Assembly (NCBI RefSeq): GCF_900188065.1
Contig: NZ_FZNQ01000007.1
Span: 1 to 64,000, forward strand
Source of the DNA: Halorubrum vacuolatum
GTDB taxonomy: Archaea; Halobacteriota; Halobacteria; Halobacteriales; Haloferacaceae
Reading direction: 5' to 3'
Length of the DNA stretch: 64,000 nucleotides
Shown here: piece after piece, positions 24,391 through 32,372 of the stretch
Layout of the letters: the number at the start of each line of letters is the position of its first letter
Numbering within the stretch: position 1 is the first letter of the stretch
Notes under the pieces: generated by a model
The model's input: the letters and a program-made list of their open reading frames with translations, nothing else
Databases searched by the model: none
What the model was told of the DNA's origin: nothing
Translations under genes and position numbers: made by a program

Positions 24391-24513
24391 GCTTTGCATC
24401 CGGGTGTGCATCGTCGCGGCTTTGCATCCGGGTGTGCATCGTCGCGGCTTTGCATCCGGGTGTGCATCGTCGCGGCTTTGCATCCGGGTGTGCGTCGTCA
24501 CGGCTTTGTACCC
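24391..24513. repeat. 28-bp tandem repeat, about 4.4 copies
   Basis: Copies start at 24391, 24419, 24447 and 24475, with a partial one at 24503; each begins GCTTTGCATCCGGGTGTGC. The first three are identical and the fourth differs at two or three positions. There is no spacer and 28 is not a multiple of three, so it is neither a CRISPR nor a coding repeat. It fills the gap between the divergent aldolase and ferredoxin-like genes. Confidence 0.9.
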
Positions 24514-24532
24514 GGTCACCCTCATTCGGGAC

Positions 24533-24775
24533 ATGTACGTGAAGTTCGACCGGGACACCTGCATCGGGATGTTCCAGTGTGTCGCGGAGTGGGACGGGTT
24601 CGAGCGCGACGAGAACGCCGGGAAGGCCGTGCTCGTCGATGCGGAGGAGGAAGAAGAGGACATCTTCGTCGTCGAGGTGCCCGAGGACGAGGAGTTCGAG
24701 GCGACCTTTGCGGCCCGCGTCTGTCCGGTCGACGCCATCGAGGTGTACGACGACGACGGCGAACAAGTCGTCTGA
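24533..24775 (+). CDS. Ferredoxin-like protein, probably one [3Fe-4S] cluster
   Basis: 80 residues, [16 protein letters not shown]..., with an acidic middle and [15 protein letters not shown] near the end. Three cysteines (C10, C16 and the CP near residue 63) are arranged as in single-cluster ferredoxins, but the middle ligand of CxxCxxC is Met (CIGMFQC). That favours a [3Fe-4S] cluster or an unusual fourth ligand. It is an electron carrier in the cytoplasm, partner unknown. Its promoter region is the tandem repeat block. Confidence 0.85.
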   Translation: MYVKFDRDTCIGMFQCVAEWDGFERDENAGKAVLVDAEEEEEDIFVVEVPEDEEFEATFAARVCPVDAIEVYDDDGEQVV

Positions 24776-24787
24776 GGGGACGAGCTC

Positions 24788-25768
24788 TCAGAGGTGTGCG
24801 GCGAGGTCCTCAGCGAAGTAGGTGACGATCAGGTCCGCGCCCGCCCGCTTCAACGAGAGCAACGATTCGAACGCGACCGCTTCGAGGTCCAACCAACCCT
24901 TCTCGGCGGCGGCGTGTACCATCGCGTACTCGCCGGAGACGTTGTAGGCGGCGATCGGATGGTCGAACGACTCCCGAAGGTCGCGGACGATGTCGAGATA
25001 CGGGAGCCCCGGTTTGACCATCAGGATATCCGCGCCCTCCGCAACGTCCAGACGAGCTTCCCGCAGCGCCTCGCGGCGGTTCGCGGGGTTCATCTGATAG
25101 TGTCGCCGGTCACCGAAGGCCGGCGCGCCGTCGGCGGCGTCACGGAACGGGCCGTAGAACGCCGACCGATACTTGACCGCATAGCTCATCAACGCGACGT
25201 CCGTGTGGCCCGCGTCGTCGAGGGCGTCCCGGATCGCCCGCACCTGGCCGTCGGTCATCGACGACGGCGCGACCATGTCCGCGCCCGCATCGGCCTGTGA
25301 GACGGCGGTCTTCGCGAGCAACTCGAGCGTCTCGTCGTTGCGCACGGTGAGCGTCGGGTCGTCCTCGGCCCCGGGTTCGAGGAGCCCGCAGTGGCCATGG
25401 TCGGTGTACTCACAGAGACACACGTCGCCGACGACGTAGGCGTCGGTCTCGGCCGTGATCGCCCGCATGGCGCGCTGGACGACCCCATCGGTCGCGTATG
25501 CGCCGGATCCGTGGGCGTCCTTCGACTCGGGGATACCGAAGCAGATCACCGACTCGACGCCGGTCGCGAGCACCTCCTCGACGCGCTCGACCGCCTCCGA
25601 TACCGGGACGCGCTCGTGACCCGGCATCGACGGGATCGGCACGCGCTCGTCGGCCGTCGCGTCGACGAAGACCGGCGCGATCAGGTCCGTCGCCGCGAGT
25701 GTCGTCTCGCTGACGAGCGATCGAACCCCATCCGTCCGCAGGCGACGCGGGCGGTCGGTTGGATGCAT
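24788..25768 (-). CDS. hemB: Delta-aminolevulinic acid dehydratase (porphobilinogen synthase)
   Basis: A 326-residue protein with all HemB signatures: [12 protein letters not shown] (metal-binding cysteines), [31 protein letters not shown] (first active-site Lys), [23 protein letters not shown] (Schiff-base Lys) and YNVSGEYAM. It condenses two 5-aminolevulinate molecules to porphobilinogen in haem and cobamide synthesis. The gene ends 13 bases from the convergent ferredoxin-like gene. The length is normal for the family. Confidence 0.95.
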   Translation of the reverse strand: MHPTDRPRRLRTDGVRSLVSETTLAATDLIAPVFVDATADERVPIPSMPGHERVPVSEAVERVEEVLATGVESVICFGIPESKDAHGSGAYATDGVVQRAMRAITAETDAYVVGDVCLCEYTDHGHCGLLEPGAEDDPTLTVRNDETLELLAKTAVSQADAGADMVAPSSMTDGQVRAIRDALDDAGHTDVALMSYAVKYRSAFYGPFRDAADGAPAFGDRRHYQMNPANRREALREARLDVAEGADILMVKPGLPYLDIVRDLRESFDHPIAAYNVSGEYAMVHAAAEKGWLDLEAVAFESLLSLKRAGADLIVTYFAEDLAAHL

Positions 25769-25871
25769 GGCCGTCGCTTGGCTCCGGGGCGTCTTTTAAG
25801 ATCCGTTTCGGGCCACACCCGAGGACGGGCGGGGCGTGACGGGCTGGGGGCGGCCGTCGGTCGGCTGCTTT

Positions 25872-26036
25872 TCAGTCCGTCGAGTCGAGATCGATCTGTT
25901 CGCGGATGGCGGCGAGCTCCTCGGAGTCCGCGAGCTCCTCCAGCCGTTCGCGAAAGTGTCGGTCACAGAGGCCGACGGTGATCCCGTCCTTCTCGGCACC
26001 GTAGGCGGCCTCGTCGTCGCAGTAGTGACACTGCAT
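25872..26036 (-). CDS. Small zinc-finger-like protein (DUF6757 type)
   Basis: 54 residues, MQCHYCDDEAAYGAEKDGITVGLC..., with CxxC near the start, then a Cys and His in GLCDRHFRERLEEL that complete a likely zinc site, and an acidic tail. It resembles haloarchaeal DUF6757. The ATG at 26036 begins right at the zinc motif; the longer ORF upstream is Arg-rich and unlikely. Confidence 0.7.
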   Translation of the reverse strand: MQCHYCDDEAAYGAEKDGITVGLCDRHFRERLEELADSEELAAIREQIDLDSTD

Positions 26037-26122
26037 GGATGAAGGAAGGGCGGCGGCGGGTAAAACGCGTACGGTTCGGGGAGCCATGCGACGATCAACG
26101 CGCACCGGAAACCGCCGTGAAG

Positions 26123-26947
26123 TTACTCTCCCACCTCGACGGGGGCCGGTAACCGCTCGCGGATCGGTGCGAAGGCAGCCTCGGTCAGTCCCGCCGCCCC
26201 GAGCGTCCGTCCGTGGGCGTCGCTCCCGCCGGTCCGGAGGAGATCCGCCTCCCGTGCGACCCGATCGACCGCCTCGTCATCGACGGAGCGTCCGTAGGGA
26301 TACCAGCGCTCGACCGCATCGAGTTCGCGGGCGACATCCAGTGCTTCGGCGACGTGCGCATAGCGGAACGGGTGTGCGAGGCCGACGAGCGCACACGCCT
26401 CCGAGAGGAGTTCGACGCCACGCGCGAGCGAGGTCACCTCGCGGGCGACGAAACAGGGTCCGTCGTCGCCGATCAGCTCGTCGAAGGCGTCGGCGTAGTC
26501 GTAGGGTGCCGGCGAGGCGTCGATGGCGCGGGCGATGTGCGGGCGGCCGAGTCCCGGGCGGGGTTCGACGTTGAGGTCGACGTCGAGTCGCTCCTCGACG
26601 CGCGCGAGGATCCGAGCGCCGCGCTCGCGACGGTCCCGCTGGAGGCGGTCGATCTCGGCGCGAAGCGCGTCCGTGGGTTCGACCGCGTAGCCGAGCAGAT
26701 CGAGCCGTTCGAAGCCGGCATCGACCCGCAGCTCGATCCCGCGGACGATCCGCACCCCGTCGCGTGCGACGACCGGGGCGTCGATCCCGGGATGGATCCG
26801 GTCGTGGTCCGTCACCGCGACCCACGCAAGCCCGGCCTCGCGGGCGGCCGCCGGTACGTCCTCGATGGTGAGCGTGCCGTCGGAGACGGTCGTGTGCGTG
26901 TGGAGGTCGGCGACGAGGTCACCGGGATCGGGGGCGGAGCCGGTCAT
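26123..26947 (-). CDS. PHP-domain metal-dependent phosphoesterase
   Basis: 274 residues. Metal ligands are visible in DLHTHTTVSDGTL (first motif), VAVTDHDRI (second), the E of GIELRVDAG, and HPFRYAH and GSDAHGRTL late in the protein. It belongs to the COG0613 family of PHP phosphoesterases (5'-3' nucleotide or pAp-type hydrolases). The exact substrate cannot be told from sequence alone. Confidence 0.88.
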   Translation of the reverse strand: MTGSAPDPGDLVADLHTHTTVSDGTLTIEDVPAAAREAGLAWVAVTDHDRIHPGIDAPVVARDGVRIVRGIELRVDAGFERLDLLGYAVEPTDALRAEIDRLQRDRRERGARILARVEERLDVDLNVEPRPGLGRPHIARAIDASPAPYDYADAFDELIGDDGPCFVAREVTSLARGVELLSEACALVGLAHPFRYAHVAEALDVARELDAVERWYPYGRSVDDEAVDRVAREADLLRTGGSDAHGRTLGAAGLTEAAFAPIRERLPAPVEVGE

Positions 26948-27016
26948 GCCCGTGAGCAAGGGGCGGTATCACTAATCGACGGCGGTTTCGGTGATGCGGT
27001 TTCCCAGTGAAGGGGC

Positions 27017-27232
27017 TCATCGCAGCACGACGACGTACGTCACGGCGAAGAGGACGATCGCGAACGTGGCGACGTTCGTGAGTGAGTACTCGATGAGTCC
27101 GAGCAGATCCGCACCCCAGACGGCGGTCCAGGCGAACCACGTGGAGAGGACGGCGTTCAACGCTAGGACCAGCCGCGGGTCCCCCTTCGACTCGGACAGC
27201 CCCTCGCTGATCCCCTTCGGCTCCTCGCTCAT
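27017..27232 (-). CDS. Small two-helix membrane protein
   Basis: 71 residues. An N-terminal charged stretch (MSEEPKGISEGLSESKGDPR) is followed by two hydrophobic helices (about 21-45 and 49-70). No known motif. It is transcribed divergently from the membrane-protein gene at 27293. Confidence 0.7.
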   Translation of the reverse strand: MSEEPKGISEGLSESKGDPRLVLALNAVLSTWFAWTAVWGADLLGLIEYSLTNVATFAIVLFAVTYVVVLR

Positions 27233-27292
27233 GTCCGGATGGGCGGGGCTTCACCACTTAGCTCTTGTCCGTGCGGATAGTACACAGCCCAC

Positions 27293-27703
27293 ATGGTGGA
27301 TCCCTCCCGCCCGCCGCGTGCCTCACGGCGAGCGCGCACATCGCGTCCGACCCGCGTCTTCGATGCGGCCGTGTCGGCCGTCTCGGAACGCATCCGAAAC
27401 CGCCGCGGGGAGCGGATCGATCCCGTTCCCTTCGTCGTGAGCACCGCGCTCGGATTCATGCTCGCGCTCTCGGTCGGCCCGATCTACGGCCTCTCGTATG
27501 GCCTCTCGCTCCGGTGGTCGCTCGGACTCTCGACGCTCGCGTTTCTGTTGCTGACCGCGATCGCGTACGACCAGTTCGTCCGATCGGCTCCGGCACGGGA
27601 TGCCGGACCGCTTCCGGCCGCGCCACGGTTCGAGCGGTTGCTGTACGCCGCCGTCGGGCTCGGGATCGTCCTCGTGGCGCTCACGGTGCCGCTGGTGTGG
27701 TGA
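27293..27703 (+). CDS. Three-helix membrane protein, unknown function
   Basis: 136 residues. A basic N-terminus is followed by hydrophobic segments at about 46-66, 72-92 and 112-134. No catalytic motif. The SRPBCC gene begins 23 bases downstream, so both are probably on one transcript. Confidence 0.7.
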   Translation: MVDPSRPPRASRRARTSRPTRVFDAAVSAVSERIRNRRGERIDPVPFVVSTALGFMLALSVGPIYGLSYGLSLRWSLGLSTLAFLLLTAIAYDQFVRSAPARDAGPLPAAPRFERLLYAAVGLGIVLVALTVPLVW

Positions 27704-27726
27704 CCGGCCGGTCGCCCCACGACGTT

Positions 27727-28170
27727 ATGATGGTCGACGATGAATCGCCGGCCATGCGCGAGGTCGAAGTCGAGCGGTTCATCGCCGAGAGCCCACCGAC
27801 GGTCGGCCGACAGCTGAGCCCGACCCGGATCGTCGAGTGGGAGGGAAGCTTCGAGGTAGCGGAGGTGGAGGAGGGCGCCGACGATGAGGTGACGATCGTG
27901 ACCGTGACCGGTCCCGGCGTCGGGTTTCGTCTTCGGTTCGAGCGACGATCGGACGGCTATCGGTACGCCGTCGCCGACGATGGCCCCGCAGGTCCGTTCA
28001 AGCACATGGAGACATGGCTGACCGTCGATCCCGAAAACGAGGGATCGCGGGTACGGCTTCGCTCCGCGGTGGCGCTGAACGCGCCGGTGCCGTTCGCCGA
28101 CCGGATCGCGGCGTGGAAGCGACGCGGTGAACTGAAACGGGCGCTCGATGGGATCGCGGAGGCGGTCTGA
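27727..28170 (+). CDS. SRPBCC (START-like) fold protein
   Basis: 147 residues. The pattern REVEVERFIAESPPTVGRQL at the start, a central GVGFRLRFERRSDGYRY and a closing helix (FADRIAAWKRRGELKRALDGI) fits the polyketide-cyclase/START helix-grip fold, which binds lipids or other hydrophobic ligands. In-frame ATGs at 27727, 27730 and 27754 are all possible; the conserved part begins at 27754. Confidence 0.7.
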   Translation: MMVDDESPAMREVEVERFIAESPPTVGRQLSPTRIVEWEGSFEVAEVEEGADDEVTIVTVTGPGVGFRLRFERRSDGYRYAVADDGPAGPFKHMETWLTVDPENEGSRVRLRSAVALNAPVPFADRIAAWKRRGELKRALDGIAEAV

Positions 28171-28297
28171 GGGGGATCGCTCCACTCGGCCGCCCCGTTC
28201 GACCGTCACGCTTGTGCGCCACGACGCGGGATACGGTTGTGCGCCACGTTCACACAGCACCAGTGGTATAACACCTCAGTACGCCGTGGACGGATGT

Positions 28298-28531
28298 ATG
28301 GGTCTCATCGACACGGTAACCGACATGCTGCAGGGATCGGGACAGCGCGCGCCGGGAGGCGGCGACGGCTCCACGGCCTCGTACTGGTGTGATGACTGTG
28401 GCGTTCGGGTTCGAGACGTCGAGGTGGACGACGAGGGACTCGACCGTAACGAGGAGGGAACACCGATCTGTCCCGAGTGTGGCGAATCGATGCGGTTCGA
28501 ACGCGCGACCGGCAGTAGCTGCGCCTGCTGA
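28298..28531 (+). CDS. Small zinc-ribbon protein
   Basis: 77 residues. After an amphipathic start (MGLIDTVTDMLQGSG) and a Gly-rich link come two CxxC pairs (WCDDCGVRV and PICPECGES), forming a zinc ribbon, and a C-terminal CAC. Such small zinc proteins are abundant in haloarchaea; function unknown. Confidence 0.78.
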   Translation: MGLIDTVTDMLQGSGQRAPGGGDGSTASYWCDDCGVRVRDVEVDDEGLDRNEEGTPICPECGESMRFERATGSSCAC

Positions 28532-28566
28532 TCGGCCGACGAGGGAACGATCGTCGGGGGTCGCTT

Positions 28567-29793
28567 TTAGGGCTCCGGGAGCGCGACCTCCTCGCCCTGT
28601 TCGTTCGGGAACGGAGCTATCGATCCGAGCGCCTCGCCTGCCCGGAGCCGGTCCCACTCCGCGTCGGTGACGAGCGCGTCGTCGAGCCGCGAACGGATGT
28701 CGGTCCCTGCGAGGTCCGTCCCGATAACGACGAACTCCGTCAGCCGGTCCCCGTGCTCCTCGTCCCAGTCGAGGTCGGGCCGGTTCGAGCGCAGCATGTC
28801 GCGTTCGATTTCAGGGAGGCTCGCGATCCAGGGCCCGGGTGCCGACGCACGGACGGACGGCCCCGCTTGGCTCACCTGCTGACGGAGGTCGCTGCCGGCG
28901 ATCCAGAGCGTTCCCTTCGAGCGGACGACCTCGACTGGAAGGTCGCGAAGGACCGCGAGGAGGCGATCGGGGTGGAAGGGTCGGCGTCGGCGATACGTGA
29001 AGGAGGTGATCCCGTACACTTCGTCGGGATGGCGGTGGTCGTGGTGGTGTACGTGATCGCTTTCCTGGTCGTGGTGGTGTGTATCCTCCGCCAGCGCGCG
29101 CTTCCAGCCGGGGAGGTCGCCGACGGCGCGCGCATCGAACAGGTCGACCTCGAGCAGCCGGTTCGGATCGACCGTGGAGAACTCGGTGCGGATCGTTTCG
29201 GCGGACGGCTGGAGCGCGCCGACGAGCTCCTCGGCCTCGGCCAGCTCGGCTTCCGTACAGAGGTCGCGTTTGTTCAGGAGCACGAGGTTCGACACCTCGA
29301 CCTGTTCGACGAGCAGGTCGGAGAGCGGTCGGTCGTCGTCGGTCCCACGACGCTCGGGGACGGCTTCGCCGGCGAAGGCGTCGAGAAACGCCCGGGTGTC
29401 GAGGACCGTCACGAGCGCGTCCACGCGATAGCGGGCGGCCGCGGCGGATTCCGTCGTGAACAGCCGTGCGACGGGGGCGGGCTCGGAGATCCCCGAGGAT
29501 TCGACGACGAGCACGTCGAACTCACGTTCGTTCGCGAGTCGAACGACCGCCGTCTCCAGATCGTCCTGGAGCTCACAGCAGATACAGCCGTTCGACAGTT
29601 CGGCGACGCCGTCGTCGACGTCGAGCTCCGAGCCCTCCGCGATGAGTTCCGCATCGATGTTCACATCGCCCATATCGTTGACCAACACGGCGATCTCACG
29701 GCCGCCCGCGTTCGCGAGCAGGTGGTTCAGCAGGGTCGTCTTGCCGGCACCGAGGCTCCCGGAGAGGATCGTGACGGGAATACGCTCGCTCAT
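28567..29793 (-). CDS. COG0523 GTPase (CobW/ZNG-type metallochaperone)
   Basis: 408 residues from MSERIPVTILSGSLGAGKTTLL. Walker A is GSLGAGKTT. The metal-binding switch is GCICC (CxCC), Walker B is VVESSG, and the guanine motif is LLNKRDLC. A His-rich loop of about 20 residues (nine His) precedes the C-terminal CobW_C domain. COG0523 proteins deliver zinc or cobalt to client enzymes using GTP. The His loop suggests zinc buffering. No target gene is adjacent and I see no Zur-type site. Confidence 0.9.
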   Translation of the reverse strand: MSERIPVTILSGSLGAGKTTLLNHLLANAGGREIAVLVNDMGDVNIDAELIAEGSELDVDDGVAELSNGCICCELQDDLETAVVRLANEREFDVLVVESSGISEPAPVARLFTTESAAAARYRVDALVTVLDTRAFLDAFAGEAVPERRGTDDDRPLSDLLVEQVEVSNLVLLNKRDLCTEAELAEAEELVGALQPSAETIRTEFSTVDPNRLLEVDLFDARAVGDLPGWKRALAEDTHHHDQESDHVHHHDHRHPDEVYGITSFTYRRRRPFHPDRLLAVLRDLPVEVVRSKGTLWIAGSDLRQQVSQAGPSVRASAPGPWIASLPEIERDMLRSNRPDLDWDEEHGDRLTEFVVIGTDLAGTDIRSRLDDALVTDAEWDRLRAGEALGSIAPFPNEQGEEVALPEP

Positions 29794-29901
29794 GACGTGC
29801 GGGATGGCGGCTCGCCCCTTTAATATCCCGACCCGTAGGCGACGGCGACAGCGCCGACGAAAGCCGATACGTTGATACATGCCGACGCTCGATCAGCCCC
29901 T

Positions 29902-30108
29902 ATGGATCAGCTCGTATTCCCGGTCGCGGTCGTCGGATCGGTCGCAACGCTGCTGATGGTCGTTGGGATGTTGTATCTCGTCTGGATCTCGATGGGCGAC
30001 GATCGACATGCGCCCGCACTCGGTGAAGCGGCCGGAACGGAGCCCCCGGAGATCGACGGCGACGCCGAGAGCGACGCCCCGGAGCTCGCCGAGGGCGAAG
30101 CGGCCTAA
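29902..30108 (+). CDS. Small single-helix membrane protein
   Basis: 68 residues: one N-terminal membrane helix (MDQLVFPVAVVGSVATLLMVVG...) and an acidic soluble tail (EIDGDAESDAPELAEGEAA). No family is recognised. It is divergent from the GTPase gene. Confidence 0.6.
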   Translation: MDQLVFPVAVVGSVATLLMVVGMLYLVWISMGDDRHAPALGEAAGTEPPEIDGDAESDAPELAEGEAA

Positions 30109-30181
30109 CCCGGAGCCAGCGGCCTGAACGGGAACCGACGGCGAAACGGCTGAAACGAAGCGGGCGGCGAAAACCGGACCC

Positions 30182-31009
30182 TCATTCTACCGACCGCAAC
30201 AGCGCATCGACGGACTCGGCGAACGTCTCCGGCTCGGTCGCGAGCGCGTCGCCGTGTGCTCCCTCGAGGACGGGCACGTCGTCACCGGCGTCGGAAAGCG
30301 AACGGGAGAGCACCTCGCTCAGCGGCTCGGTCGGGTACGCGCCCCCGGAGACGATGACGTCGACGTCGTCGTGCCAGATCCCGAGCGGTGCTTCGATCCC
30401 GACGACGTCGTTGACCGGCTCCGTCGAACCGTCGGGGAGGGACGTCTCGCCCTCGATGGGGAACCGTGCGGTGAAACGCGCCGTCCGGGCCGTGTGGCCG
30501 CTGTCGACGGTCGTCGATCCGGTCTCCTCCAGCGAAACGTCCTCGACCCCGCTCTCCTCAAGCTGGTCTCGGAAGCCGTCCTCGGCGGCCGGGCGGACCT
30601 CCTCCATGAGCCGGTCGAGGCCGACCCCGCCGGGAAGGCGGTCGATGGCGGGCCGGAGATCCACTCGAGTGGCGAAAAATAGCACCGGGGACCCTTCCGT
30701 GCCGAACGTCTCCACGAACGCCTCAGTGACGTCGACGTACTCGTGAACGTGGGTGTGTTCGAACGCCTGAACCGTGACGGGGCCGAAGGCCTCTTCGAAG
30801 ATCATCGCCTCGGACTCATCGACCAGTCGCCAGTCCTCGTCGATCCGATCGTCACCGACGATCGGCTCCGGGACCGGCCCGTCGCGCGTCTCGAGACAGC
30901 CGGCGGCGGCGATCACACCGGCAGTCGCACCGGCCGCGAGTAGTCGTCGCCGGCTGAGACCGCGTCCGCCCGCTCGCTCGGAACCGGTCGCGGTCGACTT
31001 CGAATGCAT
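30182..31009 (-). CDS. Tat-exported lipoprotein (DUF6517 type)
   Basis: 275 residues. The Tat signal is LSRRRLLAAGATAG with a lipobox ending AAGC (Cys near residue 38), so the protein is lipid-anchored outside the membrane. The mature domain is beta-rich with GSPVLFFATRVDLRPAIDRLP and FTARFPIEGETSLPDG, as in haloarchaeal DUF6517. No enzyme motif. It is divergent from the substrate-binding protein gene at 31176. Confidence 0.78.
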   Translation of the reverse strand: MHSKSTATGSERAGGRGLSRRRLLAAGATAGVIAAAGCLETRDGPVPEPIVGDDRIDEDWRLVDESEAMIFEEAFGPVTVQAFEHTHVHEYVDVTEAFVETFGTEGSPVLFFATRVDLRPAIDRLPGGVGLDRLMEEVRPAAEDGFRDQLEESGVEDVSLEETGSTTVDSGHTARTARFTARFPIEGETSLPDGSTEPVNDVVGIEAPLGIWHDDVDVIVSGGAYPTEPLSEVLSRSLSDAGDDVPVLEGAHGDALATEPETFAESVDALLRSVE

Positions 31010-31175
31010 GGAGCGGTAGAGACCGCCGAGGGATAAACCGATTTCGCCGGCGTCCGCTGAGCAACTTGCCGGCGGCCGGCCAACCGATCGCTGGCGTCCG
31101 ATCGACACGGACGTCGCCCACCTCCCGGCTCCGCACACGATGTCCTTTTGTACCACTCGGTTTGATAACTTGGTT

Positions 31176-32363
31176 ATGGAAGAATCCAGACGGCGATCCA
31201 GGCGGCGGTTTCTTGCGGCTGCGGGAGCGGCGGGTGCGGTGGCGCTCGCGGGCTGTACGGCCGAACAGGTCGACGAGGAAGCCGACGATCGAACGGACGG
31301 TGGGAGCGACGACGGTGGGAGCGACGACGGTGAGGAGGGCGGATCCGACGAGGAGGCCTCCACGCTGACGGTCGCGACGTACAGCTCCTTCATCGACGCG
31401 CCCTCCTCCAGCCCCGGGCCGTGGCTGGCGGAGACGTTCGAGGAGGAGTACGGGATCGAGATCGAGTGGGCGACTCCCGAAAACGGGGTGAATCACTACA
31501 TCGAGCGACGAAACGCCGGCGCGGACATCGACGCCGACCTCTTCGTCGGCCTCAACGTCGACGACCTCGTTCGGATCGACGACGGCGCGGACGACCCGCT
31601 CTTCGAAGCGGGCGCGCTTGCGGACGTGGACGGACTCGATGACGTCCAGGACGGGCTGTGGTTCGATCCACGCGATCGAGTCGTCCCGTACGCGACCAAC
31701 TACATCAGCCTCGTCTACGACGGCACGGCGACGACGGCTCCGGAGACGTTCGAGGGGCTGCTGGATGCGGACCACGGCGGCGCGCTTATCACGCAGAACC
31801 CGAGCGGCTCGACGACCGGGCGGGCGTTCCTGCTTCACACCGTCCACCGGTTCGGTGCCGACGATCAGGAGGGAAGCGGGAGCGATGTCGACCACGAGGA
31901 CTACCTCGACTACTGGGCGGCCCTCCAGGAGAACGACGTCCGCGTGCAGGGCTCGTGGGACGACGCCTATGCCGCCTGGTCCGGCGGGGAGGCCCCGATG
32001 GTCGTCTCCTACTCGACCGATCAGGTGTTCGCGGCCGCCGAAGGTGCGGATCTCGAGGAACACCAGGTTCGGTTCCTCGACGATCAGGCCTACGCCAATC
32101 CGGAGGGCGCCGCCGTCTTCGCGGACGCAGACGAGCCGGATCTCGCGCGGGAGTTCCTCTCGTTCCTCCTCTCGCCACGGGTGCAAGGGGAGATCGCCGA
32201 GTTGAACGTGCAGTTCCCGGCGACGACGACCGCCGATCTGGCCGCGGAGTACGACGAACTGGCCAAGGAGCCCCCGGATCCGGTCACGTTCACTTACGAG
32301 GAGCTGCAGGGATCGGTCGACGGATGGATCGATGCGTGGGAGCGACAGTTCGCCGAGAACTGA
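31176..32363 (+). CDS. thiB: Thiamine-type ABC importer, substrate-binding lipoprotein
   Basis: 395 residues from MEESRRRSRRRFLAAAG. A Tat signal with lipobox LAGC is followed by an acidic Asp/Gly linker and a family-1 binding protein: YSSFIDAPSSSPGPWLAETF, ADLFVGLNVDDLVRI, YATNYISLVYD and GSWDDAYAAWSGGEAPMVVSYSTD. The order YSSF...DAD(L)F and the two following genes match ThiBPQ thiamine transporters. A further in-frame ATG lies at 31140; 31176 begins the Tat signal. No TPP riboswitch is visible upstream. Confidence 0.85.
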   Translation: MEESRRRSRRRFLAAAGAAGAVALAGCTAEQVDEEADDRTDGGSDDGGSDDGEEGGSDEEASTLTVATYSSFIDAPSSSPGPWLAETFEEEYGIEIEWATPENGVNHYIERRNAGADIDADLFVGLNVDDLVRIDDGADDPLFEAGALADVDGLDDVQDGLWFDPRDRVVPYATNYISLVYDGTATTAPETFEGLLDADHGGALITQNPSGSTTGRAFLLHTVHRFGADDQEGSGSDVDHEDYLDYWAALQENDVRVQGSWDDAYAAWSGGEAPMVVSYSTDQVFAAAEGADLEEHQVRFLDDQAYANPEGAAVFADADEPDLAREFLSFLLSPRVQGEIAELNVQFPATTTADLAAEYDELAKEPPDPVTFTYEELQGSVDGWIDAWERQFAEN

Positions 32364-32372
32364 GGCCCCGTC

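Noticed and set aside
24391-24513. CRISPR array
   Set aside because: The repeats are directly joined with no spacers.
31010-31175. TPP riboswitch before the thiamine-type importer
   Set aside because: No conserved thi-box pattern was found in the 160 bases upstream.
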